In this document: positions 1 to 8,903 of the stretch, one piece after another
Numbering within the stretch: the stretch's first letter is position 1
Layout of the letters: the number at the start of each line of letters is the position of its first letter
Virus record (IMG/VR): IMGVR_UViG_3300042884_000695
Coordinates: 1-23,406 of that record
Reading direction: 5' to 3' (one strand)
DNA from: a virus
DNA length: 23,406 nt
Notes under the pieces: model-generated
What the model was told of the DNA's origin: nothing
Seen by the model: the letters and a program-made list of their open reading frames with translations, nothing else
Database searches by the model: none
Position numbers and translations under genes: made by a program

Positions 1-3000
1 GCTTCCCCTGCCGGCCCTGGCAACCCGGTTGGCATCGGACAGTTCAGGGCAGAGCAGAAACGCCAGCAAGGTCAAAAGGGCTTCTTCCAGGGCGATGCAC
101 GCAGCGCAATCGGTGACGCGCTGATCGGTGGCGCCTTCCCGGCGCTGTTCGGCCAAGGCTTTGGGGCGTCGGCAGGCGGCGCCCTGGGCGGGGGCCTAGG
201 CGGCGCCCTGGGCGGTTCGTTCGGCTTCGGTCTGAGCCTTGTCGGCACAGCGGTAGGCCAGGCCATTGATACAACCGCAAAAAATCTTACCGAACTTGCC
301 GGTGCGCTCAAAACTCCAGGCGACACAATGGAGGCGCTTGCTAAAAGCGGATTCCATGTTAGCAATAGTCTGAAGTTTCAAGTTCAGCAACTCGAATCAG
401 TTGGGCGTGCTTATGACGCGCAGACGCTGGTACTGCAGGAGGTCGAAAAGCGTCTTGGCCCTGGATCGGTGCGCCAGCTTAACGCACTTGAGTCAGAGCA
501 GCGGCGACTGCAGGAGCAATGGTCTTCGATTGCCGGCACACTGCAGTCTGAGTTATTGCCTGCGCTTGTTGGCCTTACTGGCGTAATTGCCGACACCATT
601 AACGTAGCGCGTGGGATTGGGAGCTTGCCAGGCGCCAAACAGATTGGATCTGCTCTTAGGGGCCAGGGGATTGGCGGCGCCATATTAACGGCGGCCAACC
701 CACTTGGCGGCGTGTTCGACAAGCTGCAGCGGCGCGGCAAAGCGGTTGCGGCGGGACCGGCGGGAAACAGGCAGGCTGCAAAACCTCAGGACGAATTTGC
801 CGCCGGAACAGCGCGAGTCCAAGAATCGCGTAAACTTGCAGATCAAATACAGTCGGCTTACCGTGAAGCGTTCAGCCTGCAACGGCAAGCGCATGACTTG
901 CAGCGTGATGGCGCGAAACTAAATAAAGACATTGCTGATTACAGTTACAAAAAAGAACGTGAGATATTCGACTTGCGCCAACAAGCGGCAGAAAAGCAGA
1001 TTGAGAATAATCGCGCCAGGGCACAAAACCGCATCGAAGGTAGCGATCTAAATGCTCGCCAAACATTTGCGGCGGCTGTTGGCTTTGAACAGCAACTGCT
1101 AACAAATGTGCGCGAAGTAGTGCGCTCCAGGAAGGAAGGTGAAGCTGATATTGAGCAGTCAAGAAACAGGCTTGAGCTTGCGATGGCGAAGCTCAATCGT
1201 GATGTTGAGGATTACAAGCGCACAAATGCACGCGAAATAGAAGACATTGAGCAACGCAAGCTCTCCTATGTGCGCTCAGTAGAAGATTACAAAATGAAGG
1301 TCGCGGATCATGTCCGTGATCGCGCAAGAGAAGCCGCCGATCTAATGCGCCAGGCAATGACGCTGCCTGATATGGGTGCTGCTACTACACCTGGCGGAGC
1401 TGCCCGTGCTGGCGCTGTTATGGGGCCATCGAGTGGAACGATTGCGTTTACTGGCGCTACCGGTGTCGGCACCGGACCGCATCTTGACGTGAGATGGGCA
1501 GATGGCAGGCCGATAACTTCCGCCGACGCAGATCGTTTTATTCGTGTTGCCGGCAAAGTCCCTTCATCGTTTGGCGTTACCAGCGGCTACGGTCCCCGAC
1601 GCGCTCCAACTGCTGGCGCTTCCAGCTTTCACAAAGGCGTCGATTTTGGCACGCCTACCGGTACGCCTGTTTCTTTGGTGGGTGGAGCGCGACTTGTCGG
1701 GTCAATGACAGAAGCGCAAAGCGGCGGCGGCGGAATAGTTGGGATCATTGACACCCCGATGGGCCAGATGAAGTTATTGCACCTTGAGAAAGTGCTAAAA
1801 GGCAATACTCAAGGCCAGACTGCAACACAAATTAGCAACATTCCCGGCCCTAAGTTCAGTCCGGTCCCCATTGGCCCTACCCCTTCTATTGCGCCGGTCA
1901 ATGCCGCTAACTTGGCGGCACGGCTACAACTTGCCGGCGGAGAAAAAGAAGCGCAACAAATCCTGGAAGAGCAAAATAAGCTCAAACAAAAGGGTATCGA
2001 ACTTGGCCAGATTGAGCAAATACTACAAGCCAGCCAACTGCCGCAACTCAAGCAACAGGGGGACACCTTAAAACAGCAGATTGAAGCAAGGCAAAGGATT
2101 CTTGACCTTAGCGACAATGCTGCTTCAGTTGCTGATATTGAGGCGGAGAGCAAGTCTCGACTTAAGCAGATTGAGCTAGACCGTGTTAGCGCTCTTGCTA
2201 ACGCCAAAAAGAAGTATGGCGACGATCCTGCAATCGCTAAGCAAATTAACTTTCAAGCTAGCAAAGCGACGGAGATCGCCAAGAATGAAGAGAAACAGCG
2301 CCGCATAAACCTTGATCTCAATAATAAGCTGCAAAATCAAGAACGGGCTCGCTCTGCCATCCTGCAACTACAGGAAACATTAGCAACCGGCAAGGCGGAA
2401 GCCGCTGCTTTGGAGCGTGGCGAACTTAAGGCGAGCAATGTCGAATTGCTTAAGGCTTCTGAGCTTTATCAGCGTGCAAGTGAAGCTGAAAAGACTAAGC
2501 TAGCCTTGCTCACAGCGCAAACCGAAGAGCTTGGCAAGCAAAATGAGTTCCGCAAGCGTATTAACGAAATCAGAAACGAAGCCCGTTTCACTGGCGCCGG
2601 CCTGCGTGCAGGGATGATCGGAGCGCCAGCACGGGCTTTTGAGGAGGAGATGAAACGCTCTGGCAATATCGACCGGGCCACTGACCTGGCCAACGAAACC
2701 AAGCTGCTTGAAAATCAGCAACTTGTTTGGGGCAACCTCGAAAAGAATATCGTTGCTACGTCTGACGCCATCTCCGGCGCACTGACAAATGGCTTGGTAA
2801 GCATTGCCGATGGCTCCAGGGAGATCGAAGACGTAGGGCGCGATATGCTAAGGGCTATCTCTAGCAGCTTTGCCGATTCAGCGCAACAACAGCTAACCAC
2901 GCTGCTACAGCGTCAAATGGGCGGACTATTCCAGGCCATAGCGTCTCAGGGGCTGCTCTCCGGCCTTGGCGGCGCTGGGGCTGGCGGGCTGGGCGGCGGC

Positions 3001-3387
3001 CTTGGCGCGGCGCTCTCCGGCTCCCTCGGCAACATCGGATCGGCATTTTCGGCCCCCACCTTTGGGGGCTTCATGGCCAAGGGCGGGACTACCAAGCCTG
3101 GCGAGGTTTATGTTACGGGCGAGAAAGAGCCAGAGTTCTTCTTTCCTGGCGTCACTGGCCGGGTTGTCCCACGTTCTGACATGCAAAAAGCAGAAGCATT
3201 GCGCAATAGTGGAAACGAATCGGATTCTCTTGACATCAGCTATACTGTCAGGGAAGAAAGGGGAGAGCGTTACGTTACAGAAGATCAGCTACGCAAGAGT
3301 AATGCTATGGTTGAAAGGCGAGCGTTTGCCAAGACCATTAACGGCATGAAGAACAATGGCGCCCTTCGTGATTCAATCAACATCTGA
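1..3387 (+). CDS. Tail tape measure protein with M23-like domain (5' truncated by window)
   Basis: The frame is open from the first base, so the gene starts upstream; the ATG at 328 is internal. Tape measure proteins set tail length and are threaded through the tail tube. A Gly/Ala-rich hydrophobic stretch lies at codons 37-95. Long charged coiled-coil segments cover about nt 780-1340 and 1930-2560. Between them, nt 1560-1810, is an LytM/M23-like domain with a SGYGPR motif, HKGVDFG (the H-x3-D zinc ligands) and a later LLHLE. The C-terminus has a Gly-rich hydrophobic patch followed by GG...GEKEPEFFFPG...VVP, the usual end of lambda-type tape measure proteins. The peptidase domain may open peptidoglycan during DNA entry (inference). 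The histidine that normally follows in the I-x-H-G strand is not seen, so catalysis is uncertain. The stop overlaps the next start as TGATG. Confidence 0.88.
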   Translation, partial: ASPAGPGNPVGIGQFRAEQKRQQGQKGFFQGDARSAIGDALIGGAFPALFGQGFGASAGGALGGGLGGALGGSFGFGLSLVGTAVGQAIDTTAKNLTELAGALKTPGDTMEALAKSGFHVSNSLKFQVQQLESVGRAYDAQTLVLQEVEKRLGPGSVRQLNALESEQRRLQEQWSSIAGTLQSELLPALVGLTGVIADTINVARGIGSLPGAKQIGSALRGQGIGGAILTAANPLGGVFDKLQRRGKAVAAGPAGNRQAAKPQDEFAAGTARVQESRKLADQIQSAYREAFSLQRQAHDLQRDGAKLNKDIADYSYKKEREIFDLRQQAAEKQIENNRARAQNRIEGSDLNARQTFAAAVGFEQQLLTNVREVVRSRKEGEADIEQSRNRLELAMAKLNRDVEDYKRTNAREIEDIEQRKLSYVRSVEDYKMKVADHVRDRAREAADLMRQAMTLPDMGAATTPGGAARAGAVMGPSSGTIAFTGATGVGTGPHLDVRWADGRPITSADADRFIRVAGKVPSSFGVTSGYGPRRAPTAGASSFHKGVDFGTPTGTPVSLVGGARLVGSMTEAQSGGGGIVGIIDTPMGQMKLLHLEKVLKGNTQGQTATQISNIPGPKFSPVPIGPTPSIAPVNAANLAARLQLAGGEKEAQQILEEQNKLKQKGIELGQIEQILQASQLPQLKQQGDTLKQQIEARQRILDLSDNAASVADIEAESKSRLKQIELDRVSALANAKKKYGDDPAIAKQINFQASKATEIAKNEEKQRRINLDLNNKLQNQERARSAILQLQETLATGKAEAAALERGELKASNVELLKASELYQRASEAEKTKLALLTAQTEELGKQNEFRKRINEIRNEARFTGAGLRAGMIGAPARAFEEEMKRSGNIDRATDLANETKLLENQQLVWGNLEKNIVATSDAISGALTNGLVSIADGSREIEDVGRDMLRAISSSFADSAQQQLTTLLQRQMGGLFQAIASQGLLSGLGGAGAGGLGGGLGAALSGSLGNIGSAFSAPTFGGFMAKGGTTKPGEVYVTGEKEPEFFFPGVTGRVVPRSDMQKAEALRNSGNESDSLDISYTVREERGERYVTEDQLRKSNAMVERRAFAKTINGMKNNGALRDSINI

Positions 3388-3911
3388 TGATTGACGTAAC
3401 CCATTACATTGAGTTCCTTGACGCTACTGGCGCTCCGTTGCCGCTGCCGTTACGCTATCAACCTTTCTTCATTGGAGAGAATAGAACGTTTAACGGACTG
3501 GAGTACAAGTTTAGCCCTTACAGTATTGCCGGCGACCTGTCAACCGATGGCAACGAAAGCGGAGACTATGAGTTAATTGCGCCAGCAAACATTATTTCAA
3601 CCGCAAAACTATGGCAAGCGTCTGAGGATTTATTGCTTGCCAAGGTTTCGACCGTGCTACTTGTTGGCACGCCACCATCTAGCGTAAGCGGATACCCGAC
3701 ATGGAACGAGTTGAACTTTCTAAGCTCAACCATTTGCGCTTGCGATACCTTTAGCTATGTCGATGCCGTGCCAGGAGAAGAAGAAGCATTCTCTGTTGTT
3801 ACCTTAAAACTTAGCAATCCGCTTAATTTTGTCACAGGGACCGCGCCAACCCGTAGACTCACGGCGGCCCAAGTCGGGCCACTGCCATCTAGCGGAGGGA
3901 TTTCGTTTTGA
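3387..3911 (+). CDS. Minor tail / tail tip protein, gpL- or DUF1833-like
   Basis: This 174-residue protein starts at an ATG sharing one base with the tape measure stop, which suggests translational coupling. It is rich in beta-type sequence. Its end, with SNPLNF followed by a Thr-Arg-Arg-Leu segment, resembles the tail of lambda gpL and DUF1833-type proteins, where a 'pldl...P.R' motif closes the N-domain. Its position right after the tape measure gene and before an NlpC-like gene and a J-like gene matches the lambda order H-(M)-L-K-(I)-J. It would then sit at the tail tip and join the tape measure to the hub. The family assignment rests mostly on position and a weak motif; it could be another baseplate component. 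Confidence 0.5.
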   Translation: MIDVTHYIEFLDATGAPLPLPLRYQPFFIGENRTFNGLEYKFSPYSIAGDLSTDGNESGDYELIAPANIISTAKLWQASEDLLLAKVSTVLLVGTPPSSVSGYPTWNELNFLSSTICACDTFSYVDAVPGEEEAFSVVTLKLSNPLNFVTGTAPTRRLTAAQVGPLPSSGGISF

Positions 3912-4291
3912 CATTTTGGCGCAAATGGTCTGGCTTGCCCTGGAAACTTGGCGCAGACCCACGGGACGGTCGAGCAGCCTGCTGCTTCAGGACTGCCCAG
4001 GCGGTACGTCAGGAGCTGGGAATGTCCTGGCCGGCAGATCGTATGCGGAGCTGGTACACGGCGGCTGAGCGGGGGCACTGGAGGGAGCTGGACGAAGACT
4101 GGACCGAGCTGACCGAACCTATCGAGAAGCCTGAGGCCGGCGCCTTGATCCGCTTCGACCGGGGAGATGGTTCCTTTGGCGTTGGAGTGCTTCCTAATGC
4201 AGACACATTTATTACCGTCAGGCATTATGGCTGCTTAGTTGCCGGTCCCGTCAACGCTTGCGGCTCACTTAAACTTTTTCGCTTGCTGTGA
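3908..4291 (+). CDS. NlpC/P60-like tail protein (gpK position), possibly inactive
   Basis: This 127-residue protein uses a TTG start overlapping the previous stop by four bases (TTGA). The N-terminal part, with GADPRDGRAACC (Cys25/Cys26) ahead of a helix ending in ELG, fits the nucleophile region of NlpC/P60 cysteine peptidases. The later GALIRF strand followed by GVGV, a turn and DTFITV fits the beta hairpin that normally carries the HVGI histidine. Here Phe90 occupies that place, so the Cys-His pair looks broken unless His106 substitutes. NlpC proteins at this position, such as lambda gpK, act at the tail tip and may cut host peptidoglycan. It overlaps the J-like gene by GTGA. The fold call is by motif only. 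Confidence 0.5.
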   Translation: MTFWRKWSGLPWKLGADPRDGRAACCFRTAQAVRQELGMSWPADRMRSWYTAAERGHWRELDEDWTELTEPIEKPEAGALIRFDRGDGSFGVGVLPNADTFITVRHYGCLVAGPVNACGSLKLFRLL

Positions 4292-7200
4292 TTAAGTTAC
4301 TCCCTTACGAAAAACGCCTTGCTCAAATTCTGGGCGTATCTGAAGATGCGTACCGGGAATGGAAGGCAATTACGCTAAGGGAGTCAGTAGAGCGGCCTGC
4401 TGCTGCCGAAGGGCCAGTATGCGGGCCATTGGTTCCTGTACTTGTTAATTTAGCGATCTCAGTTGGCGTATCGCTACTGTCTTCGCTGCTGTTTCCAGCA
4501 CGGCAACAGTCGAGAATCACTACTACCAGAAAAAGCGGTACTCCAACAACTAACAACCAACGATCTTCGCCGCGCTTCGGGTTTGACTCGATGCAGGAAC
4601 CCGCCAGGATCGGGCAGTTCGTTCCTGTAGTAATCGCCAAGCGCGAGAACAACCTTGGCGGCGTTCGTGTCGCAATGCCGCTGCTCTGGTCGCAGATGCT
4701 GGCAAATAACGGCTCAGTAATGTTTCGTGGCATTTTTCTTGGCGGCACCGCTGGAATGCCGGCAGATGCTTGGGATCAAAGGGGTTGGGCGTTTGGGAAT
4801 AACACGCTTGGCGCTTATGCTTACACCGGCACAGCGTTAAGTCAGGGAGCGCGATATTCCATATACTTTGCGCCTAACGGTGGGCGGATTAACTCAACCC
4901 AACTCATTGCCGGCAGGAGCGCAAACAGAGATCCCGGCAACTCGCAAAACAGTGGCGGCCAAGATGTATTTGCGCTTGAAACCACAAGCGGTCAATACAA
5001 GACAGCATTTTGCATGAGCGAAACGCCATCAACCAGTACAGCGTTTGGCCTGTACGGTTGGTGCCCTAACGCGATGATGCACAGGCAACCAGTAACAATA
5101 CAGCCAACCATCGTAGCAAGGATTGACGATGACGACAAGGTACGCACTGATGACGATGCAGCGGCCTTGGTAGAGGCATGGAAAGGTAAATTCTATTGGT
5201 CAATGCGAAGCGGGTTGCGCAAGCGCAAAGCCAGTGGTTCTTCGACGTGGACGACTCCTGCGACCGGCGACTATCAAATCGTTACACAAAGCGTTGCTGT
5301 TGGCGATTCGCTGCTCTACGCGATCAACGGCACTACTGATGCTAAGACAAAGATCCGATTTAATACCACCAATTCACGGGTCATAGATAACGATGCGGAG
5401 TCCGAGGCGGAAATGGGCGGCGTTGCGGCTGCTGTTGCCGGCGTGCAAAACTCGGCAGATTCTGCCTTGATCCCCAATGAACTTTACAGAATAGGCAGTT
5501 GCTGGGCAATACTCGAAGAGAGAATATCGGAAAGCCCTAGCGAGTCGATCTTCATTAGCGACTCAGAGCAAGAGCCTGTTGGCGATGGCAACAGCATGGA
5601 ATATGTCTTTACGGTAGTACAAGCCGGAAGCGTGCAATTCATTGGTCCTAAGTTTCTGTTTCCAGACGAATCCGGCACTACGATTCTGCCGCCAGAGTAC
5701 AACCCAAGCAATGATCTTGCCAACTTGCAAAGCGGTACGCAAGGCCGTTACAGGCTGTGCTCTCAAGCTGCGCAAATCTTTCGCATGGCAATAGCATCAT
5801 TTAGCGCAGTGAGAGAGTTTAGGGTTTGCGAAATTATCATTAAGTCAAGAGTTGGTATAACCGTAAATGGTATAACAGGTTTCAGGTCATGCCCAAAAGT
5901 GCAGACCATCAACAGTCGCGCAGGCCAAAACCAAGTCGGCAAAACGGCGAATGGCGTTATATCGGTTTCTCGCTACGATAGCGGCGGAGATTCTATCACT
6001 ACAAAGACACGTCGCTATAGCTGTTTCAACTTGCAATACAGCCTGGACCGTGGCGCAACATGGACGCAGTTCCCTGACGTTTTTGCAGTCGCCGGCATCA
6101 GCGGTGAAGAGATCCACAACTACTTAAGGATCGTTCTTCCATCTAACAAGCGATGGACGATTAGAACTGTGCCGGTTTCTAGTTGGGAAGTTCGCCAAAG
6201 TGCTATTACTCGAATCCTGGTGCTCGATACCAACAGCGGTGAAGAAGTGGAGTCTACTGCTGCTGGCGTCACCGTAATATCAACTGGCTACATCATAAAC
6301 CCAACAAATAGCAAGAACCGCAAAATCTCACAGCTTGAGCCTAAGTTTGACATTGGCCTTGGCTGGGCCGATCCTGAGTACGAATCCATGATTGGCGGTT
6401 ACGCCAGGTTCGATGAAGCATTCCCGTACGAAAATATCCAATCAAGCGTAAGCAATAGCCCAGAGCATCAAATCACGCAAGTAAATTACTATGGCGATCT
6501 TGATATGACGCCATCTTACGAGTCCCTGGCGCCTGTAGGCGTGAACATCTCAGCATCGCCTGAGTTCAACAGTCTTTCGGGTTTTAGCGGCTTCTGCAAT
6601 AACGGCCATCAAATGCCTAGGCTATTAAATAACGACACAGAAGGATCAAGCCATTTATGGCCAGACTGGTTGCGCGAAGTAATGACGAACCCCGAACTAG
6701 GCGCCTTCCCTCGCACGCAACTGGCGCAAATTGACAGGCCGAGCTTTCAGGAGGCAGCGCAATGGTGCCAAGACCGGGGATATTTTTACGATAAGGTCGA
6801 AGATGAACCGCTAAACATTCTGAGCTGGGCTTCAGAGATTGCATTAGCGCATCTGCTTAAGTTGGTTCGACTTGGCGGCGTTTACTATCTTAAGAAAGCG
6901 ATTGAGTTTGATGCGCCACTTAAAGTAGAAGCGCAATTTAATAACGGCAACATTGAAGAGGGATCTTTTAGGCTAAACACTATTGACTATGCAACAAGGC
7001 AGCCTTTTATAGTACAAGTCAAATGGAGAGAAGAATCAACAGGAGCAGAGTCGCCGCTGTTTGCCCGTGAGCGCGTGGCAATGGTGAGAGAGGCAAGTAC
7101 CAGCGTAAACGCTCCAGTCAAAGAGCTTGACTTATCGGAGTGGTGTACTAACTACAGGCAAGCTATTGATGCTGCCTGCTACTACATTCGATTCGTAACC

Positions 7201-7659
7201 ATACACGATCATCAAATTAGCTTTACAACATCGCCAGACGTACTAGCAGCGCAACTGCGCTCTAGCGGCTTTTTCATAATGGACTTTGACGCTGTTAGCT
7301 ATAGCACTTCCTTCCAAGGCTTTATACAGAGAGACGGAACTATCGTCACCATTCGCCCATGGCTTCTGCCGGCAGCAGACGGCTATTATGATGCGATCAC
7401 TTGGGACATGAGCAACGACCCACAAGAAGAGCAAATCGTTGTACTCGACGGCCTTGCTTCGCCAACAGAGCGATTCTTTGCGATAAGAAACGCTATCACA
7501 AAACCCCGCGTCTACGAAATAAAGAAAGTGAATATCGACGGCGAAGGAGTTATCACCATTGAAGCGTTCCACCATCCCACCGACGCAAACGGTTATAGTC
7601 TGCTTGGGGTAAACTGGACTACATACGAGACTGACGCGAATTGGGTGATTGAGCTATGA
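4288..7659 (+). CDS. Tail tip attachment / host specificity protein (gpJ-like)
   Basis: This 1123-residue protein uses a GTG start overlapping the previous stop (GTGA). Residues 47-70 are a strongly hydrophobic helix, followed by a Ser/Thr/Asn-rich linker and an ARIGQFVPVVIAKRE segment. This arrangement (hydrophobic helix, then 'n-G-xx-vPvvyG') is typical of lambda gpI/gpJ-type tip proteins. The rest is long and beta-rich, with a C-terminal segment around EIKKVNIDGEGVITIEA like the end of the phage tail hub domain. Members form the central tail tip, contact the host receptor and close the tail tube. Length, position after an NlpC-like gene, and the N-terminal signature make this fairly secure. 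The C-terminus lacks an obvious fibre repeat; receptor binding may be shared with the downstream adhesin genes. Confidence 0.72.
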   Translation: MIKLLPYEKRLAQILGVSEDAYREWKAITLRESVERPAAAEGPVCGPLVPVLVNLAISVGVSLLSSLLFPARQQSRITTTRKSGTPTTNNQRSSPRFGFDSMQEPARIGQFVPVVIAKRENNLGGVRVAMPLLWSQMLANNGSVMFRGIFLGGTAGMPADAWDQRGWAFGNNTLGAYAYTGTALSQGARYSIYFAPNGGRINSTQLIAGRSANRDPGNSQNSGGQDVFALETTSGQYKTAFCMSETPSTSTAFGLYGWCPNAMMHRQPVTIQPTIVARIDDDDKVRTDDDAAALVEAWKGKFYWSMRSGLRKRKASGSSTWTTPATGDYQIVTQSVAVGDSLLYAINGTTDAKTKIRFNTTNSRVIDNDAESEAEMGGVAAAVAGVQNSADSALIPNELYRIGSCWAILEERISESPSESIFISDSEQEPVGDGNSMEYVFTVVQAGSVQFIGPKFLFPDESGTTILPPEYNPSNDLANLQSGTQGRYRLCSQAAQIFRMAIASFSAVREFRVCEIIIKSRVGITVNGITGFRSCPKVQTINSRAGQNQVGKTANGVISVSRYDSGGDSITTKTRRYSCFNLQYSLDRGATWTQFPDVFAVAGISGEEIHNYLRIVLPSNKRWTIRTVPVSSWEVRQSAITRILVLDTNSGEEVESTAAGVTVISTGYIINPTNSKNRKISQLEPKFDIGLGWADPEYESMIGGYARFDEAFPYENIQSSVSNSPEHQITQVNYYGDLDMTPSYESLAPVGVNISASPEFNSLSGFSGFCNNGHQMPRLLNNDTEGSSHLWPDWLREVMTNPELGAFPRTQLAQIDRPSFQEAAQWCQDRGYFYDKVEDEPLNILSWASEIALAHLLKLVRLGGVYYLKKAIEFDAPLKVEAQFNNGNIEEGSFRLNTIDYATRQPFIVQVKWREESTGAESPLFARERVAMVREASTSVNAPVKELDLSEWCTNYRQAIDAACYYIRFVTIHDHQISFTTSPDVLAAQLRSSGFFIMDFDAVSYSTSFQGFIQRDGTIVTIRPWLLPAADGYYDAITWDMSNDPQEEQIVVLDGLASPTERFFAIRNAITKPRVYEIKKVNIDGEGVITIEAFHHPTDANGYSLLGVNWTTYETDANWVIEL

Positions 7660-8084
7660 ACATCATCAACGCATTGCCAGGCATCGTGCCTACAGCGCGT
7701 TCCTTTACGATGGGCCAATGGCCGCAAAAGCGTGCCAAGATGCGCAATGGCCGAACAGTGCGATGGGCGCTTTGCAATCAGCCGTCTGGCGACACAATGG
7801 ATCTTACATGGGAAAACATCACCTACGCGCAAGCAGAGCAAATCTGCATAGTGTGGGACAACAGCTACGGAATCTACGGCTCTCTGTCTTTGATACCTTC
7901 AATCAACCTGACGCCAGAGATTCTGGCCGGCACAAGTGGAGGGCTAAATAGCCTTTTGACGCTACCCTTTCCTGGCGCAACGTGGCACTTTGCGGGCTCG
8001 CCGCAGGTTGTCGCCGCTAAGGCGGGACGCTGCACGGTGAAGCTACCAATCAAAGCGCGAGTGGCAGCCACCTACTCGCCATGA
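7656..8084 (+). CDS. Small virion protein, paralogue of next gene
   Basis: This 142-residue protein starts at an ATG that overlaps the J-like stop (ATGA). I do not recognise a named family. It shares a pattern with residues 24-127 of the following protein: a 'lp-G-x-pv' strand, a segment where DLTWENITYAQAEQI matches KLTFENVNDAQALAL, an LPxE-like turn before AG, a 'gtxW' strand, and a closing 'GR-x-xV-x-L/I' strand. The two were therefore probably produced by tandem duplication. Its place directly after the tail tip protein suggests a tip or side-fibre attachment component. No signal peptide or membrane segment is present. Confidence 0.7.
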   Translation: MNIINALPGIVPTARSFTMGQWPQKRAKMRNGRTVRWALCNQPSGDTMDLTWENITYAQAEQICIVWDNSYGIYGSLSLIPSINLTPEILAGTSGGLNSLLTLPFPGATWHFAGSPQVVAAKAGRCTVKLPIKARVAATYSP

Positions 8085-8866
8085 CTGTACGCCTACCTTT
8101 AACACTGCCGGCAATAACTCCAACGAATTGGGAGCTAACGCTACCTGGCTATCCGGTTATCGTCGCCAGTTTCCGGTCGGCTTCATTCCCTGAGATCCTT
8201 GGCTCACTGCCTAGCGACTCAAGATGGAAACTAACATTTGAAAACGTAAATGACGCGCAAGCATTGGCACTGTTGCTGCCATGGTATGCCAGCGGTTGCG
8301 GATTGTGGTCGCTAACACAACTGCCCGAAGAATTGGCGGGAGGCGTTAATAACGCAGACTTTAGAAAAAGGCTTACGGGAACAACGTGGACAATCGAGAG
8401 AGAGCCAACTAAGCAGTCGGTAAAGAAAGGCAGGTTTAATGTCACCATTGACCTTGTCTATGAATTAACGTTCGAGTCTGTCTATGGCCCGCGCAACTCG
8501 CCGCTAAATCTGGGCGCTAATCCGTTACTGCTGAACCTATCTAACGTAATGTCAGTCGTAGCCGTGCCGGTTACGCTCGATCCGTTCTTGCCTGTGCTGC
8601 GAAGTGCTGGCCCGGTTGTCAACCTGGACTATGCAACTATCGACGGACTAACAGCAATCGCGTTCCCAGTGTTCCTGGATAAAACGATCCGGCGCGATGC
8701 GGCAGTGGTGTTGATGCTCGATTTGCCGACGACAGATGCTACCGCTGTTGCGCTCCCGGTCGGGCTGGTGCCGCTGCTGCCTGCTGCTCGAAACGCCGGT
8801 CCGGTGCTAAGTCTTGGCTTCGAGTCGGGCCTGACCGTGGCAGCTACGGGACTGACCCGGCCCTGA
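8081..8866 (+). CDS. Virion protein with paralogous N-domain and C-terminal ~30-residue repeats
   Basis: This 261-residue protein has an ATGA overlap with the preceding gene. Residues 1-140 are a paralogue of the preceding protein: KLTFENVNDAQ, then an LPEELAGG turn, a TTWTIE strand and a GRFNVTIDLV strand. Residues 155-261 form an extra region made of about three imperfect 30-residue units: VVAVPVTLDPFLPVLRSAG (about 159-189), LTAIAFPVFLDKTIRRDA (190-218) and TAVALPVGLVPLLPAARNAG (219-250), with a fourth cut short. Each unit pairs an 'a-v-a-lPV-l' strand with a charged turn and a second 'aGPVv-L' strand. This looks like a short beta-solenoid or stacked-strand extension. A tail tip or fibre stem role is an inference from context. 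Confidence 0.7.
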   Translation: MTVRLPLTLPAITPTNWELTLPGYPVIVASFRSASFPEILGSLPSDSRWKLTFENVNDAQALALLLPWYASGCGLWSLTQLPEELAGGVNNADFRKRLTGTTWTIEREPTKQSVKKGRFNVTIDLVYELTFESVYGPRNSPLNLGANPLLLNLSNVMSVVAVPVTLDPFLPVLRSAGPVVNLDYATIDGLTAIAFPVFLDKTIRRDAAVVLMLDLPTTDATAVALPVGLVPLLPAARNAGPVLSLGFESGLTVAATGLTRP

Positions 8867-8903
8867 TGCCGGCTATACTGCCAACAGACTCTTTCAGCTT
8901 GAT

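Noticed and set aside
328-3387. Tape measure gene starting at ATG 328
   Set aside because: The frame is open from base 1 with coherent Gly/Ala-rich tape-measure sequence, so 328 is internal.
8874-8879. TATACT as an internal promoter before the 8904 gene
   Set aside because: No -35 box or TG extension at proper spacing, and it lies within a gap in a continuous operon.
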